NCBI GenBank assembly: GCA_003427395.1
Contig: BFEA01000337.1
Coordinates: 1,721,799-1,767,504, forward strand
DNA length: 45,706 nucleotides
Direction of reading: 5' to 3'
Source: Chara braunii
Lineage: Eukaryota; Streptophyta; Charophyceae; Charales; Characeae
This document shows positions 31,818-42,354 of this stretch, piece after piece. The translations under genes and the position numbers were made by a program. The notes under the pieces are model-generated. The model did not search any database, was not told the DNA's origin, and worked only from the letters and a program-made list of their open reading frames with translations. Each line of letters begins with the position of its first letter. The stretch's first letter is position 1.

Positions 31818-33440
31818 TCAGTTTTTTGGCTGACTACGAGGGCCTGGCATGTAAGGGCAGTCCTTTAAGAAGTGTTGTCCCTCACACCTCAGGCAAACCC
31901 CTCTCTCCTTTCTTCGTCTCCAGACTCCCTCCTGGATCTTGAGGTCATGCCAGGGGAGTATGGAGGGGTTGAGAGGTTCAGCTGGCATGTGGACGTCTCT
32001 AGGCAGGTTAGGGCGCTGGGAAGAGAAAGGCCGACGTCCCTTATCCTTCCCCTTGGTAGTGGCTGAGGCTGTGGTGGTAGAGAACTTTCTCTGCGACTGC
32101 AGAGCCCCCAAAACAGCCTGAGTCACTACTGCTGCAACATCTGTCTCAGCAACAGATCCGGTCCCCCCTGAAGGTGCATCAGGCTGGGAATCGGAATCTG
32201 ATCCTGAGGCAGACCCCGCGTGAGTAAAGGCTGCCTTTCCCCTTCTGCCACCTCTAGGGAAGGCACCTTTCCTCCTGTCAGAGGATGGGGCCTGGACATG
32301 GAGCTTGGCCTCCATTTCCAGGGCTGCACGACCAAAGGACCTCCAGTCCTTGTGCCCAACGCTATAGAGTGCAACATCAAACTTCTCAGGCGTTGCCCTG
32401 CAGAAGTTGGTCAGCAAATCATCAGGTGCGATGGCCAACCCAGGGGTGGAGGTGAGCTGCTCGAACTCAGCAAACAAGGCCTGTAGGGTACCGCTGTACC
32501 GCTGCTGTCCCAGGCGAGCAATCCTGTCAGCAGCCTTGCGGGCCCGCTCCTTGTCTGCAAACCTGTCCTCCAGGGCCTGCAGAAGTCTGTCTACCCCCAA
32601 CCCAAAGGCCCAGTCCTCCATGGACTACTGCAGGCTGCTGGAAGTTGAGGTGGCCCACTTCAGCGCAGGCCCCTCCAGCAACCCCAAAACAGTTGCCACC
32701 TTGGTCTGTTCTGCACAGACAAAGCCCCTCAAGTAGGCTTTGGTCCCAACAGCCCAGTCCCCAACATCAGTCTTGGGGTCATCGCCCCTGAACTTGTTGG
32801 GAGCAGGGATCTTGGNACCTCTGTCTGCTGCAGTCACAGCAGCATAGGTGGCTTTTGTTGAGGCCTTCTGGGAAGGAGTAGATGACCGGGAAGAATGTGC
32901 TGATCCAGCATGAGATGGACCTCGAGAGGAAGGGGGTGAAGAATGAGGAGAAGATTTGGGCTGCAGCAGAGGGAGTTGAGGAGTGGTCAGCTTGGCGGCT
33001 GCCAGCTGAGCAGTCAAGCCCTGAATAGACTTCAGGATCTTGGTCTGCTGAGCTGACAGCTCGTCAACCCGCAGCTCTAATCACACAAAGCGGTCATCCC
33101 AGTTCGTGAACTAGGAATTGGTGATCTTGTGTTCCAACAAGATCATCTCAGCCATGTGCTGGGTGATCTGGGAACAGCGATCATCTGTTCGCGCCCTGTC
33201 TAGCTGCTGTAACAGATATTCCCTTCTGGAATGATCTGATGCAGCCTCTAGCTCAGCTGCCTCCTGCCGTTCCAATTCTGCAATTTTGGCCTGTTGCTGA
33301 CGCAGCTGTTTTTCCAGCTCCTTCAACCGCTGAGTAGCAGTCAGAGGTGGAAGAGGGGTAGTGGAGGTAGAAGTTTGTTCCCCTTCTGCCTTCACCACGA
33401 CCTCTACCTGTGGCTGCTGCTCATTCCCCTGATCAGACAT
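31818..33440 (-). pseudogene. gypsy gag, interrupted
   Basis: The start is MSDQGNEQQ at 33440. A Glu/Gln-rich coiled-coil-like N-terminal part ends at a stop at 33111. After a short stretch with further stops, 33017-32625 encodes a Ser/Pro-rich hinge and the start of the capsid-like part (NKFRGDDPKTDVGDWA). A stop near 32622 interrupts, and 32621-31818 holds the rest of the capsid (DRFADKERARKAADRI...). The nucleocapsid zinc finger is CLRCEGQHFLKDC near the end. Its spacing is C-X2-C-X3-H-X4-C, one residue short of the classic form. Gag forms the particle and binds RNA. Confidence 0.8.
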
Positions 33441-34972
33441 TTTCCCAGTTCAAAGAAAACCCAAAAATAAAATAACAGCAGACAGAGTTGCAGCGATACT
33501 CAGAATCCTGCAGACACACTGGAATCGCTGCAGCAACTCAACACTGGAATAGGTGGGTGTACAGGCAATCAACGGTCTGATTTAGAAGGGTGTCTCTGGG
33601 GTCAGGTGTCAGACAGAGTGTAAGTCCAGCAAAATCAGTCACACGATTTCCTTTTACTGACCCTGCGCCACATTGGAGTTAGTAAACACGCTCCACTCCT
33701 TTTCCAGAGACCCACTAGGATTCCAGTGCCCACTAGAAGACAAGTGTCATCAGTGGGAATGATCGAAATGGTTAGTACAGACACAGAGAAATCAAATACA
33801 ACAAGCGATGCAGACAATTACCCTGTATCCTGACTCAGACTCAATTTTTGACCCTGATGACTCTGGCGGCCATACCCTAGGGTATGGCGAATTATAGTAT
33901 TCACTGCATCCAGTGAAATGCTGCAAATCCAACTCTGCGATTTGACAGTACTGTCTACTTCCAATTTGCGATTCACTGGGGACTGAAAGAACTGAATTCT
34001 GACGGACAGAATTGAAGTTATGGCTGACCCTAGGTAGCACAAGCTAAAAATAGACTCAGTGCAAAACAACAATTCACAGTATCACTACCTTTCCAGTACA
34101 GAATTCACTGTTTGAACATCCCAGGACAATCGCAATACAGTATAGCAGTCACATAACCAATTTGGACCAGAAAGAGTCAACAGAGGATGAGANATGAGCA
34201 AAGAGAGGTAGGGGAGAGATGGCTATGGCTGTCATGCAGTCTGCGATTTTCATATCCAGTCACTGACAGACAGATAGACCATTATCTTTCACTAAACTAC
34301 TACTATTTGGATCGCAATACAGGTAGGTGCATGGAACGGACTCACTTTCAAGGAATCTTGCAGGGGATGATGAAGATCTGGCTATGGCAGATGATACCCT
34401 GATCTCGCCAATTTCCTCCAAAGCTTCTTCCTGACAATCCCACGCACAGAACTGCTTCCAATGCGTTGATCCTCCTCAGGATCCTGTAGCGCTGCACTCC
34501 CTTACTCCAGATACCCTGTATCTGGTCCTGTGGCACCCAACTCGCGAACACCAAATATCTCGCCACAGTGCCATGTAGCCGCTGATGCTAAAAATAGCCC
34601 CATACGGGGTTATTCCTCCTGGAGATTGACATACTGCATCAATCTCTATCAGCGCCACCCAGGGATGATGCCGCTCAGGGTTCCCTGATGTCCTCCGGGG
34701 TAATTCGCCACTCTGGGGTAATTCACTGTATCACCCTCAGGGTTGGCTATGGCGAATTAGCCCTGTACTCGCCACTTCCTGACAAGTGCCCTGACAGGCT
34801 CAGTGCGCTTGCTCAGTACTGCCACTGAACACTTGAATCCACCGCTGAAAATCTTCTTCCCTGCTGACTCAGTACTGGGGAAGATGAATCGCCATGAAAC
34901 TCTCGCCAGTATGTTACCAGATGAAGAAGATGCCTCAGTGTGCTCAACCCTCAGTGCTTCAATTCCAATCTT
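33441..34972 (-). other. long leader between PBS and gag of the gypsy element
   Basis: There are about 1.5 kb without a convincing ORF. Such leaders carry packaging signals in LTR elements, but no specific motif is recognised here. One N lies at 34193. Confidence 0.5.
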
Positions 34973-34984
34973 GCTCCGATACCA
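34973..34984 (-). promoter_or_regulatory. primer-binding site, tRNA-iMet type
   Basis: TGGTATCGGAGC on the minus strand lies two bases inside the LTR end. It matches the common plant PBS TGGTATCAGAGC at 11 of 12 positions. The initiator-Met tRNA 3' end would prime minus-strand DNA synthesis. Confidence 0.85.
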
Positions 34985-34986
34985 AC

Positions 34987-36081
34987 TGTTATGAACTTGG
35001 TTGCCTGACGAATTTTATCGCCACTCACACACAGACAATCTCACACATGCCCATACATGCATAAGAGAAGGGGAGAGAGGAGACAGAGTCCACACTGCAC
35101 ACCGGTGAAAATAAGCAGCGGAAGACAAACATGCACAGGTGGGGAGAAGACACACAGTGTTTCTCACTCTCTGACACAACTCCCAACAACCAATCACAAG
35201 AAAGAACCTGCGAAGATCACAATTGAAACTGACACTGATGATGAGCCACTCACACAATTATCGTAACAGAGTTTGTTCCAGTATCTCGCCACACTCAGAA
35301 CTCACACCCCACTCTCTATCCTACACCCAGTTAGTAGCGCTGCATCAGAACAGCCTCCCAGAGGCCAGCGCCAACCACCCTGATGAAGAACAGGTCCTGC
35401 GATGAAGTCTTCCGTGCCGATGGAGAACTCTGGCGAAGGAACAGGCAGCTATGGCTGCCACCACCCACGAACCACCATTGTAGAGCCTCGAGACAGCCCG
35501 GCCGTACGCAGATACCCCAGGGGTAGATGCGTTGAGGATGCCCCAGCTATGGCAGACTCAGATGAGGCCGGCTATGGCTGCTGTTTCCGGTGCGTCTCAG
35601 GATGCTACCTGCAGACCAGCACCGCCACCAACTTCCTTGGCTTCTCCAACGCTGCTCGCGAGAAATGAACTGCCAAAAAGGTCCTGAACCGATGGGCCTA
35701 ACCTATCTATAGACTACCTAGACCAAGACCGGACTGACTGACCGACCGGTACCGTTGCTGTTTCGGCCTCTTGGCCTCTACCGGACCCGGCTATAGGCTA
35801 TAGGACCGTGTAGCAGCATAGGCTGCTTAGGGCCTGTCTGTCCTAGGGGTAGCCCGGGCCTGCTATAGGCAGTTAGGGTAGCTGTAGGAATTCGGTTAGT
35901 ACCCGGCCTGTATTTTCCCGGATTTGAAGATCTGTCCCTCCCGAATTTCCTTACAGGCAGGTCTCTCGGTTAGCCCTCAGCCAAACAAAATTACGAATCT
36001 AACCTACCGGTTAGTGTACAGCCTCGCTGTCAATCTCGGCAGCAGAAATCAGCAAGTCATTGCACGTGCATCATTCTAACA
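34987..36081 (-). repeat. 5' LTR-like end of the gypsy element
   Basis: The inner boundary is set by the PBS and ends AAGTTCATAACA on the minus strand. The outer end opens TGTTAGAATGATGC. The length is about 1095 bp against 689 for the other end, with no evident similarity between them beyond the termini. Directly outside, the minus strand reads CTGGGAGGG before TGTTAG, which looks like another PPT, so this LTR may also be the 3' LTR of a further element. Confidence 0.6.
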
Positions 36082-36099
36082 CCCTCCCAGTGCCCATGT

Positions 36100-36177
36100 G
36101 CATTGATTTTTGAACCCGCAACCTCATACCACAATGCGCATTTCCAACCGGTGCTCTAACCACTGAGCTACATCAAC
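36100..36177 (-). pseudogene. tRNA-like sequence with A- and B-box-like motifs
   Basis: On the minus strand GTTGATGTAGCTCAGTGG continues into TTAGAGCA (acceptor start, D arm, A box) at 36177-36152, and GCGGGTTCAAAAATC (B-box-like) lies near 36110-36124. The anticodon stem does not close and the 3' acceptor pairs poorly, so it is a tRNA pseudogene or a SINE head rather than a working tRNA. It lies about 20 bases outside the LTR end. Confidence 0.55.
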
Positions 36178-36668
36178 TGGACAGCCCCCAAGTTGCCACA
36201 CGCACAAGCAGCAGCAGACTTCCACATCTTGCAGTTGAACAAGTGAAGAGCTGCTGCACTGTAGCAGCTAAATATAGGGCTGGACGTGGCTTGGCCTGCT
36301 TCAGACCGGTACCGGTCGGCCACAGCCTGTCTGCAAACATTTTGTTGATCCGGTAGCTTCCAAACTTTCTTGGGACATGCTGCAAAATTGGACTTGGGGC
36401 TGTTGGACTGGACTGGACTTTTCTTGTCGGATACCGGACTTTTACCGACCTGTGATGTTTCGGTACCAGCACCTACCAACCTATGACACTTCAGCTTATG
36501 GACCTTACCACCTACCCTACTGGGACAGCCTGGGATCTGGGCCATCTTGGACTGGTCCCAAATGGGACTGGGACTGTTTGGGACCCTGGGATCGGGACTC
36601 GGGGTGTTTGCAGCGTGAATCCTTTCATTTAGACATACCGGAAAATAAATGCACGAACATAACTTTTC
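36178..36668. other. no recognisable gene
   Basis: The region is rich in short GGAC/TGGGAC-like words between 36400 and 36600, with no ORF of recognisable family. Confidence 0.4.
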
Positions 36669-36670
36669 AG

Positions 36671-36727
<57 letters not shown>

Positions 36728-36957
36728 CTCTGACTAAGAGAGAGACTCTCTCTCCTCTCTCTCTCCTGACTAAGAGAGAGAGGAGAAAGAGTCAGGAGAG
36801 AGAGAGTGGAGAGAGTCTCACTAGAGAGAGAGAAAGAGTCAGGGGAGAGAGAGTGAGAGTCTCTCCACTCTCTCTCTCCTGACTCTCTCCTCTCTCTCTT
36901 AGTCAGGAGAGAGAGAGGAGAGAGAGTCTCTCTCTAGAGAGAGAGAGAGAGAGAGAA
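36669..36957. repeat. (CT)n tract and CT/GA inverted-repeat block
   Basis: A (CT)n run at 36671-36730 is followed by alternating CT and GA blocks punctuated by GACTAAG and CTTAGTC words. One perfect pair of 17-nt arms lies at 36868-36884 and 36901-36917 with a 16-nt loop. Confidence 0.85.
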
Positions 36958-36960
36958 GCA

Positions 36961-37020
36961 TGGAAGACTGGACTCCAGATTCTTTTTCTTATTTTCCCGG
37001 ATGTGTAGAGATGCGGAGGG

Positions 37021-37089
<69 letters not shown>

Positions 37090-37090
37090 N

Positions 37091-37158
<68 letters not shown>

Positions 37159-37210
37159 GAGACAGAGAGAGAGAGAGGAATGGAAGACTGGAGTCCAGAT
37201 TCTTTTTCTT
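36961..37210. repeat. (GA)n array flanked by 30-bp direct repeats
   Basis: TGGAAGACTGGASTCCAGAT followed by TCTTTTTCTT occurs at 36961-36990 and 37181-37210 with one mismatch. Between them lies about 130 bp of (GA)n (37022-37152, one N at 37090). Confidence 0.9.
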
Positions 37211-38039
37211 TCTTGCTTTCTTGCTTTCTTTCTTTTTGGGGAGGGTATTGTTTACTACTTTACAGAAATTAGTATTATTTGATTTCATATATTCATTTTC
37301 TAATGCAATCCCCAATCTCACAAGGGCAACACAATTTTGCTTTTGAGGTCTTGAGGGGGTCTTTTTCCCTTTCAGGAGGGGGGGGGTGTTGAGTCTTTGA
37401 CTCGAGTTCTTGCCATTCTTGGGTGTTGCTGTTTTTCCTTTTTCTTTAACAAAACACATACATGCCCCAGCTATTTTGGGGTTTGTCAGTTTGGCACCGG
37501 CAAGCATCAATATCTGACAGAAACATGTGCAAGAGTGAGTCGAGGTACAGCACCACAGCCCCAAGGCGCCCAGCCAGCTTATGTTGCCTCCTCAGTCCTA
37601 AGGTCGACAGGCCATAGGTCGACCGCTTGTAGCCGGGAGACTCCCAAGGGTTTTTTCTTTTCCCCTTCTTCTGGGGGACTCCCAATGGTACCCAGTTGCT
37701 ACAAGCTTCTTCATCCGCCGAACCTGTCTTCCTTGGATATTCCAGTCTGAGGGGAGGGGCATTCCTTGGGGAGGAAGCCCCCATCCATCCCTCTCGTCCC
37801 TGTCCCCCACCCCCCTCCCGACCCAGCCTCAGCCCACCCCTCTCCCAATTACTAGTTCCTGAGCTGTTCTCCCCGCATTCAGTATCCTCCATAATTGTTG
37901 TCCTATAACTCCCCATCAAGAAGAAGAAGATGACGATGACGAAGAAGAAGAAGACTGTTGTTGCAGGCGGACGAAGAGGGGGGAGGAGGAGGAGGAGGAG
38001 GGAGGAGAGGGGTTGAGGTGGAGCAAACACGAGAAGCAG
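37211..38039. other. no firm gene; GA- and C-rich patches
   Basis: Several overlapping open frames on both strands contain low-complexity segments. No domain is recognised. If the exon upstream on the minus strand is real, downstream exons of that gene could lie here. Confidence 0.35.
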
Positions 38040-38155
38040 AAGCAGCAGCTGCAGCAGCAGCAGCAGAAGAAGAAGAAGAAGAAGAAGAAGAAGAAGAAGA
38101 AGAAGAAGAAGAAGAAGAAGAAGAAGAAGAAGAGGAGGAGGAGGAGGAGAACGAA
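38040..38155. repeat. (CAG)n/(GAA)n/(GGA)n trinucleotide run
   Basis: Short GCAGCAGCTGCAGCAG runs grade into about 20 GAA units and then GGA units. Confidence 0.95.
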
Positions 38156-38242
38156 GGACTAGGATGAAGGCGGGGGAATTGGCGGTTGAGCAAACACGGT
38201 CTGCCAACAGGAATGTGGAGTGTTAGAAGATTGCCTACCGAC

Positions 38243-40271
38243 CTCGTTCTCCACCCTCTTCATTTTCTCAGCATCCGAGTCTTCTTCACCATCAGGATCC
38301 TGATCATCATTCTTCCCTTGCTGATGTGTCTGTCCACCAGGATGGACTTCGAATGACCCAGACGAGGCAGTCTCCATGTCGTCACGGTCAGGTCCATTGC
38401 GCCCCCCCCCTCCCCCTCCCTCCTCCTTGGGGTCGTGTTTGCTTGCTCGCTCTTCCTTCCCCTCCACCTCCTCCCCTCCCTCCTTCCCCTCCTTCTCCTC
38501 CTTCCCCTCCTCTTTCTTCTCCTCCTCCTCTGCGTCCTCCTCCTTTTCCTCCTCCTCCGCCTCCTCCTCCCCATTCCCCTTCTCCTCTGTATCAACTTTA
38601 ACAACCTCCGTGAAACCACCTCCTCCCTCTCCTTCATCTCCTACCCTCCCCCTTCCTACGCCTTGATCTCTGAATGCTTCGCTGATCATAACGATGGCCC
38701 GTTGATGGTTGATGTCACTGCCGCCCGTCCCAACCCCGACTTGTCGTCCACTCCCTTCATCATCACCAGTCCCAACCCCGCCCCCAGGGCCCCCCAATCT
38801 CTTCCCTGCAAGTTTAGCCAAACGTTCTCCCCCCTTTCCCCCCTCCTCTCTCTCAGCATCCAGATTCCCATAGACTTGCCTGACTCCTTCATTCGCTCTT
38901 CTCCCTACCCCCACCTCCTTGCCGCCATAGTGTACATCCTTCGCACCACGACTCCTATCACCCCCCTCACCACCATCACTACTACCACTACTGCTACCAT
39001 TACCACTAGTACCATTACTAGCAGCACGACGGTCACGACTGTTAACCGGACTTCCACTACTACTACTACTGGAGCTAGCACTAGTCCCATCCTCCATCAT
39101 TTCCTGAGAGGCACGTTGACTTTCCTGAGAAGAATGTTGACTGTCATGTGAAAAACGTTGAATTTCCTGAAAAGAACGTTGACTTTTCTGAGAAGAAGGT
39201 TGATGAATTTCCGTATCTTTGTTCAATGGATACTTGGCATGGCGCTTTTCGACTGCCACGTGCCTTTTGTTGTTTTCGTCCTCCTTTGGATTGGTTTCTT
39301 CTGCCTTGCCTGGCTTCTCCTCCTCCTGATCCTCCTCCTCTTCCTCGACATCACCATCATCATAATCATCACCATCATCACCATCATCATCTTCGTCTTC
39401 TTCTTCTGCATATCCATCATCACCGTCCTCTTCTTCTTCATCTTTCCCGCCCATTACCTCTCGGATATCCTCTTCCACCTCCTTCTCCCAATTTCTCTCA
39501 TTCCGTTCCCTTCCTTGTCCCTCATCCCTCTTCTGCCTATCCGCCGCCCTAGCCCCTTCTGCAGCCCATGCAACTCCACCTCCTCCCCTCTCCGTCCTCC
39601 TCGTCCTCTTACCTCCCTTTCTCCTCATTTCGCCCTCTTCTTTCTCTTCTTCCTCTTCTTCTTCTTGCTCCTCACCTGCTTCTCTTTCTTCCTTGCCTGC
39701 ACCATCGCCCTCACGTCCCACCTTTCTCTTATCATCCTTTGGGTCCGTGGTTCTTCTTTCCTTATCCGTACTTCTTTTTTCCTTATCCGTACTTCTACTT
39801 TCCTTATCCGCACTTCTACTTTCCTTATCCGTACGTTTTCTTTCCTTATCCATACTTCTTCTTTCCACGGTGGCGGATTGGACGCCGTCTGATCGGGATC
39901 GGGGGAACCAGGAGGCCACTGCTGCTTGTTTGTCGACAGCACTGGGATCCCAATCACTCCGCGTGCGCATCACCTCAACCAGGTTGGTTTCCGGATTTGG
40001 CATTATTTCACCACTTGGAAGTTCTGTCATGGAATGCAGCACGGTCGCCTGATCTCTTATGGACGAGGTGGACGGGATGGACGAGGTCGAGGAGGAGGAG
40101 GAGGAGGAGGAGGAGGAGGAGGTGGAGGTGGCGGTGGAGGAGGAGGAGATAAGCCGTTCCTGAGGAATATTTGATTGATGAGAAACCATCCCTTTTGATT
40201 GTGCAGCGACGGATCTGGGGAAGGCGCGACCTTTGAAGAAGGGCAGTCCTCCCGCTGCAACATCTCTAGAG
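38243..40271 (-). CDS. large internal exon, Ser/Glu-rich acidic protein of unknown function
   Basis: The minus-strand frame is open from 40453 to 38159. I place the exon from a strong acceptor (pyrimidine-rich tract, then CTTGCCAACAG) with first base 40271 to a donor-like GAG|GTCGGT at 38243; a second possible donor is GTAGGC at 38238. The protein has a poly-Ser stretch (from a GGA run) near its start and a normal-looking segment (GEIMPNPETNLVEVMRTRSD). Then come a seven-residue STDKEXR repeat, long Glu/Asp-rich tracts, SQESQRAS-type repeats, a Gly/Ser-rich part and a second acidic region. No known domain is recognised. Low complexity can keep frames open by chance, but more than 670 codons including ordinary stretches favours a real host exon. 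I do not know its function. Confidence 0.5.
39765..39870 (-). repeat. 21-bp tandem repeat encoding a heptapeptide
   Basis: CTTTCCTTATCCGTACTTCT recurs about five times on the plus strand with 21-bp spacing. Read on the minus strand it gives the in-frame heptads (TDKESRS-like) of the candidate exon. Confidence 0.9.
40087..40150. repeat. (GGA)n microsatellite
   Basis: About 20 GGA/GGT units are present. On the minus strand they encode the poly-Ser part of the candidate exon. Confidence 0.95.
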
Positions 40272-40539
40272 CTGTTGGCAAGCAGAACAAAGATAAAAGA
40301 AATAAATTGTTGAAACTTTAAAGAACAAAAAAGGAAAACAGAAACAAAACATTTTTTTTTATATCTAGTGATTCTAGTCACTCTAGTGTCAAAAAAAGAT
40401 GCAACAGGATTAAAAAAAAAAAAAACTCGATATCTTGCCCTGAAAAAAGACAACAGAATTTATCATTCTGACATTCTGTCAATTTTTGTGTGCCAAAAAG
40501 GTTATCATGTAGATTTAGCAGCATTTGCAAAAGAAGTAG

Positions 40540-40592
40540 AGGAAGAAGAAGAAGAAGAAGAAGAAGAAGAAGAAGAAGAAGAAGAAGAAGAT
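40540..40592. repeat. (GAA)n microsatellite
   Basis: About 17 GAA units are followed by GATGATGACGAC. Confidence 0.95.
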
Positions 40593-40769
40593 GATGACGA
40601 CAATGATGGCCGTGAAAATGACGATGATGTATTAAAGAAGAATACGAAGACAAAGATTATGGATGTGATAATGATGGTCTTGATGATTCAAAGAAGAAAA
40701 AGAAGACGATGATAGTGCAGAGGAGAAGAAGAAGAGATTCTGATGATTATGGCGAATATGATGAAGATG

Positions 40770-40905
40770 ATGAAATTTCATGAAAATGATGAAGATGACG
40801 AAGATGACAAAGATGACAAAGATGACAAAGATGACAGAGATAATGAAGATGATGAAGATGATGAAGATGATGAAGATGATGAAGATGATGAAGATGATGA
40901 TGACA
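40770..40905. repeat. (GATGAA/GATGAC)n imperfect repeat
   Basis: Hexamers GATGAC AAA and GATGAT GAA run almost continuously. Open frames on both strands are products of the repeat. Confidence 0.9.
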
Positions 40906-41243
40906 GAAGGAGAAGAGGTGAAAAGTTGGTGGAGGCGTGAGGGAGGTTGGTGGGAGCTGAGTGTGGGGGAAGAGAGGGGGGAAAGGGGGGTGGGTGAGAG
41001 GAAAGAAAGACTGCATGCACATTCGGACGATAAAAAAGGAGGACGGGGTTGGGCGGAGGGAACTAAAAACAAAACCAAACCTATGGACATTTCGTTAGTT
41101 GATGTATCAAACTCTGCAATAGGGGCCTGGGGCATTTCTTTGACTTTTGTTCTGGAAAAGGGACCTTTTCAAAACATAACGAAAAGGAAAAACTCTTTCA
41201 TCCCATTCAGTCAAATTGTCACCAGACTCCACCAGAGTCTTGA
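40906..41243. other. no recognisable gene
   Basis: A G-rich stretch (40920-41000) is followed by ordinary sequence without a supported ORF. Confidence 0.4.
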
Positions 41244-41515
41244 CAATCCACTGTAATGTTCTGCAAAACGCAAAACATAAAACCCTTGAATATTTTTTTC
41301 TTTATACGTAATTAAAAAAAAAACAATTCACTGTAATGTTCTGCAAAACTGTAAACCCTAAAAGACTAAAACCCTTCAATCGTCTTTTCCTTATCGATTA
41401 AAGAAAAACAAAAAAGAAAACAATCCACTGGAATGTTCAGCAAAACCCTAAGTCCTAAACCCTATACCCTAAAACCCTTAAATCTTATTTTTCTTTAGCT
41501 ATTTTTTAACCCTAA
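41244..41515. repeat. three-unit tandem repeat with degenerate CCCTAAA motifs
   Basis: Units starting CAATYCACTGKAATGTTCWGC lie at 41244, 41324 and 41421 (80 and 97 bp apart). Each continues with AAACCCT-like telomeric words and a T-rich then A-rich tail. Confidence 0.8.
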
Positions 41516-42140
41516 ATCCCCTCAATCCTTTATGGAAATGACATACCTCTTTTTTTTTCTTTTTTTGGGGGGGGGGTTGAATGGCGAACCAATGTTCATA
41601 CTCCCCCATCGAAATTTCGGCAAAACAAAAACAAGCGGCTTTGCTGGGACCAGCAAGGACGGGCCTCATCGCCAGTGAACCAGTTACAACGTTGGGAACG
41701 CTAGTACTCAATCATGTCGTATGACTCGACAGTCCTCATTCAGGAATGACGGGGATAGCCGCCTCAGTGTTTCCAGAGATGCTGGGGAGGAGTACATGGA
41801 AGTGGGTTGGTGGGAAGTACGGTCGAGTTATGGGTTGGAGGAGGGTGAAACCCCCTGAGGATGACTGCGTGGCGGTAGTGGAAATGTGTGTCAGGGATGC
41901 CGTTTCCAACAACACTCGAGTCTTTATTGTAATTGTACGGAGTGTTTCCGATTGTGCTGTACGACTTGTCTACTGTCATGGACTTTGTGTGCAATACTAA
42001 GTGTGTTGTGCATGATTACATCAACTCATCACCTTCGTTGGGTTGCAGAAAATCTCGCATAAATCAGGGCCCTGAATTTTGTTGCCTCAATGGGCATCTG
42101 TTCACTTTGCCACTATTATCCTCTTCCCCCAAATAGAACA
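41516..42140. other. no firm gene
   Basis: An 84-codon plus-strand frame (41746-42000) exists but shows no recognisable domain or coding signature. Poly(T) and poly(G) runs lie at 41550-41578. Confidence 0.35.
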
Positions 42141-42345
42141 CCTGCGCATCTTTTTTTCCCTTGTTTTTCTTTGTTTTTCTTTATTTTTCTTTGTTTTTCT
42201 TTGTTTTTCCCTTTTTCTTCTTTTCTTCTTTTCTTTCTTTTGTTCCTTTTCTTTCTTTTCTTTCTTTTCTTTCTTTTCTTTCCTTTTTTCCTTTTCTTCT
42301 TTTTTTCCCTTTCCTTTTCTTTTTTTTCCCTTCTTTTCTTTTTCA
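42141..42345. repeat. T/C-rich (CTTTGTTTTT/CTTTT)n tract
   Basis: Irregular pyrimidine repeats directly precede the left direct repeat of the gypsy remnant. Confidence 0.9.
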
Positions 42346-42354
42346 CAGTCTACG

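Larger units (their letters stand above)
27958..36081 (-). mobile_element. Ty3/gypsy-type LTR retrotransposon, decayed, probably chimeric
   Basis: Read on the minus strand the order is LTR-like end (36081-34987), PBS (34984-34973), leader, gag (33440-31818), protease (about 31719-31440), RT, RNase H, integrase with degenerate chromodomain (to 28658), PPT (28659-28647) and LTR-like end (28646-27958). RT before integrase marks Ty3/gypsy. Stops and frameshifts make it inactive. The two end repeats share only their TGTTA...TAACA termini, and protease joins RT with missing sequence, so the halves may derive from different families. Confidence 0.8.

Noticed and set aside
38326-40152. Plus-strand proline- and phenylalanine-rich frames opposite the candidate exon
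   Set aside because: They are complements of the acidic/GAA-rich exon and lack any ordinary sequence or splice support.
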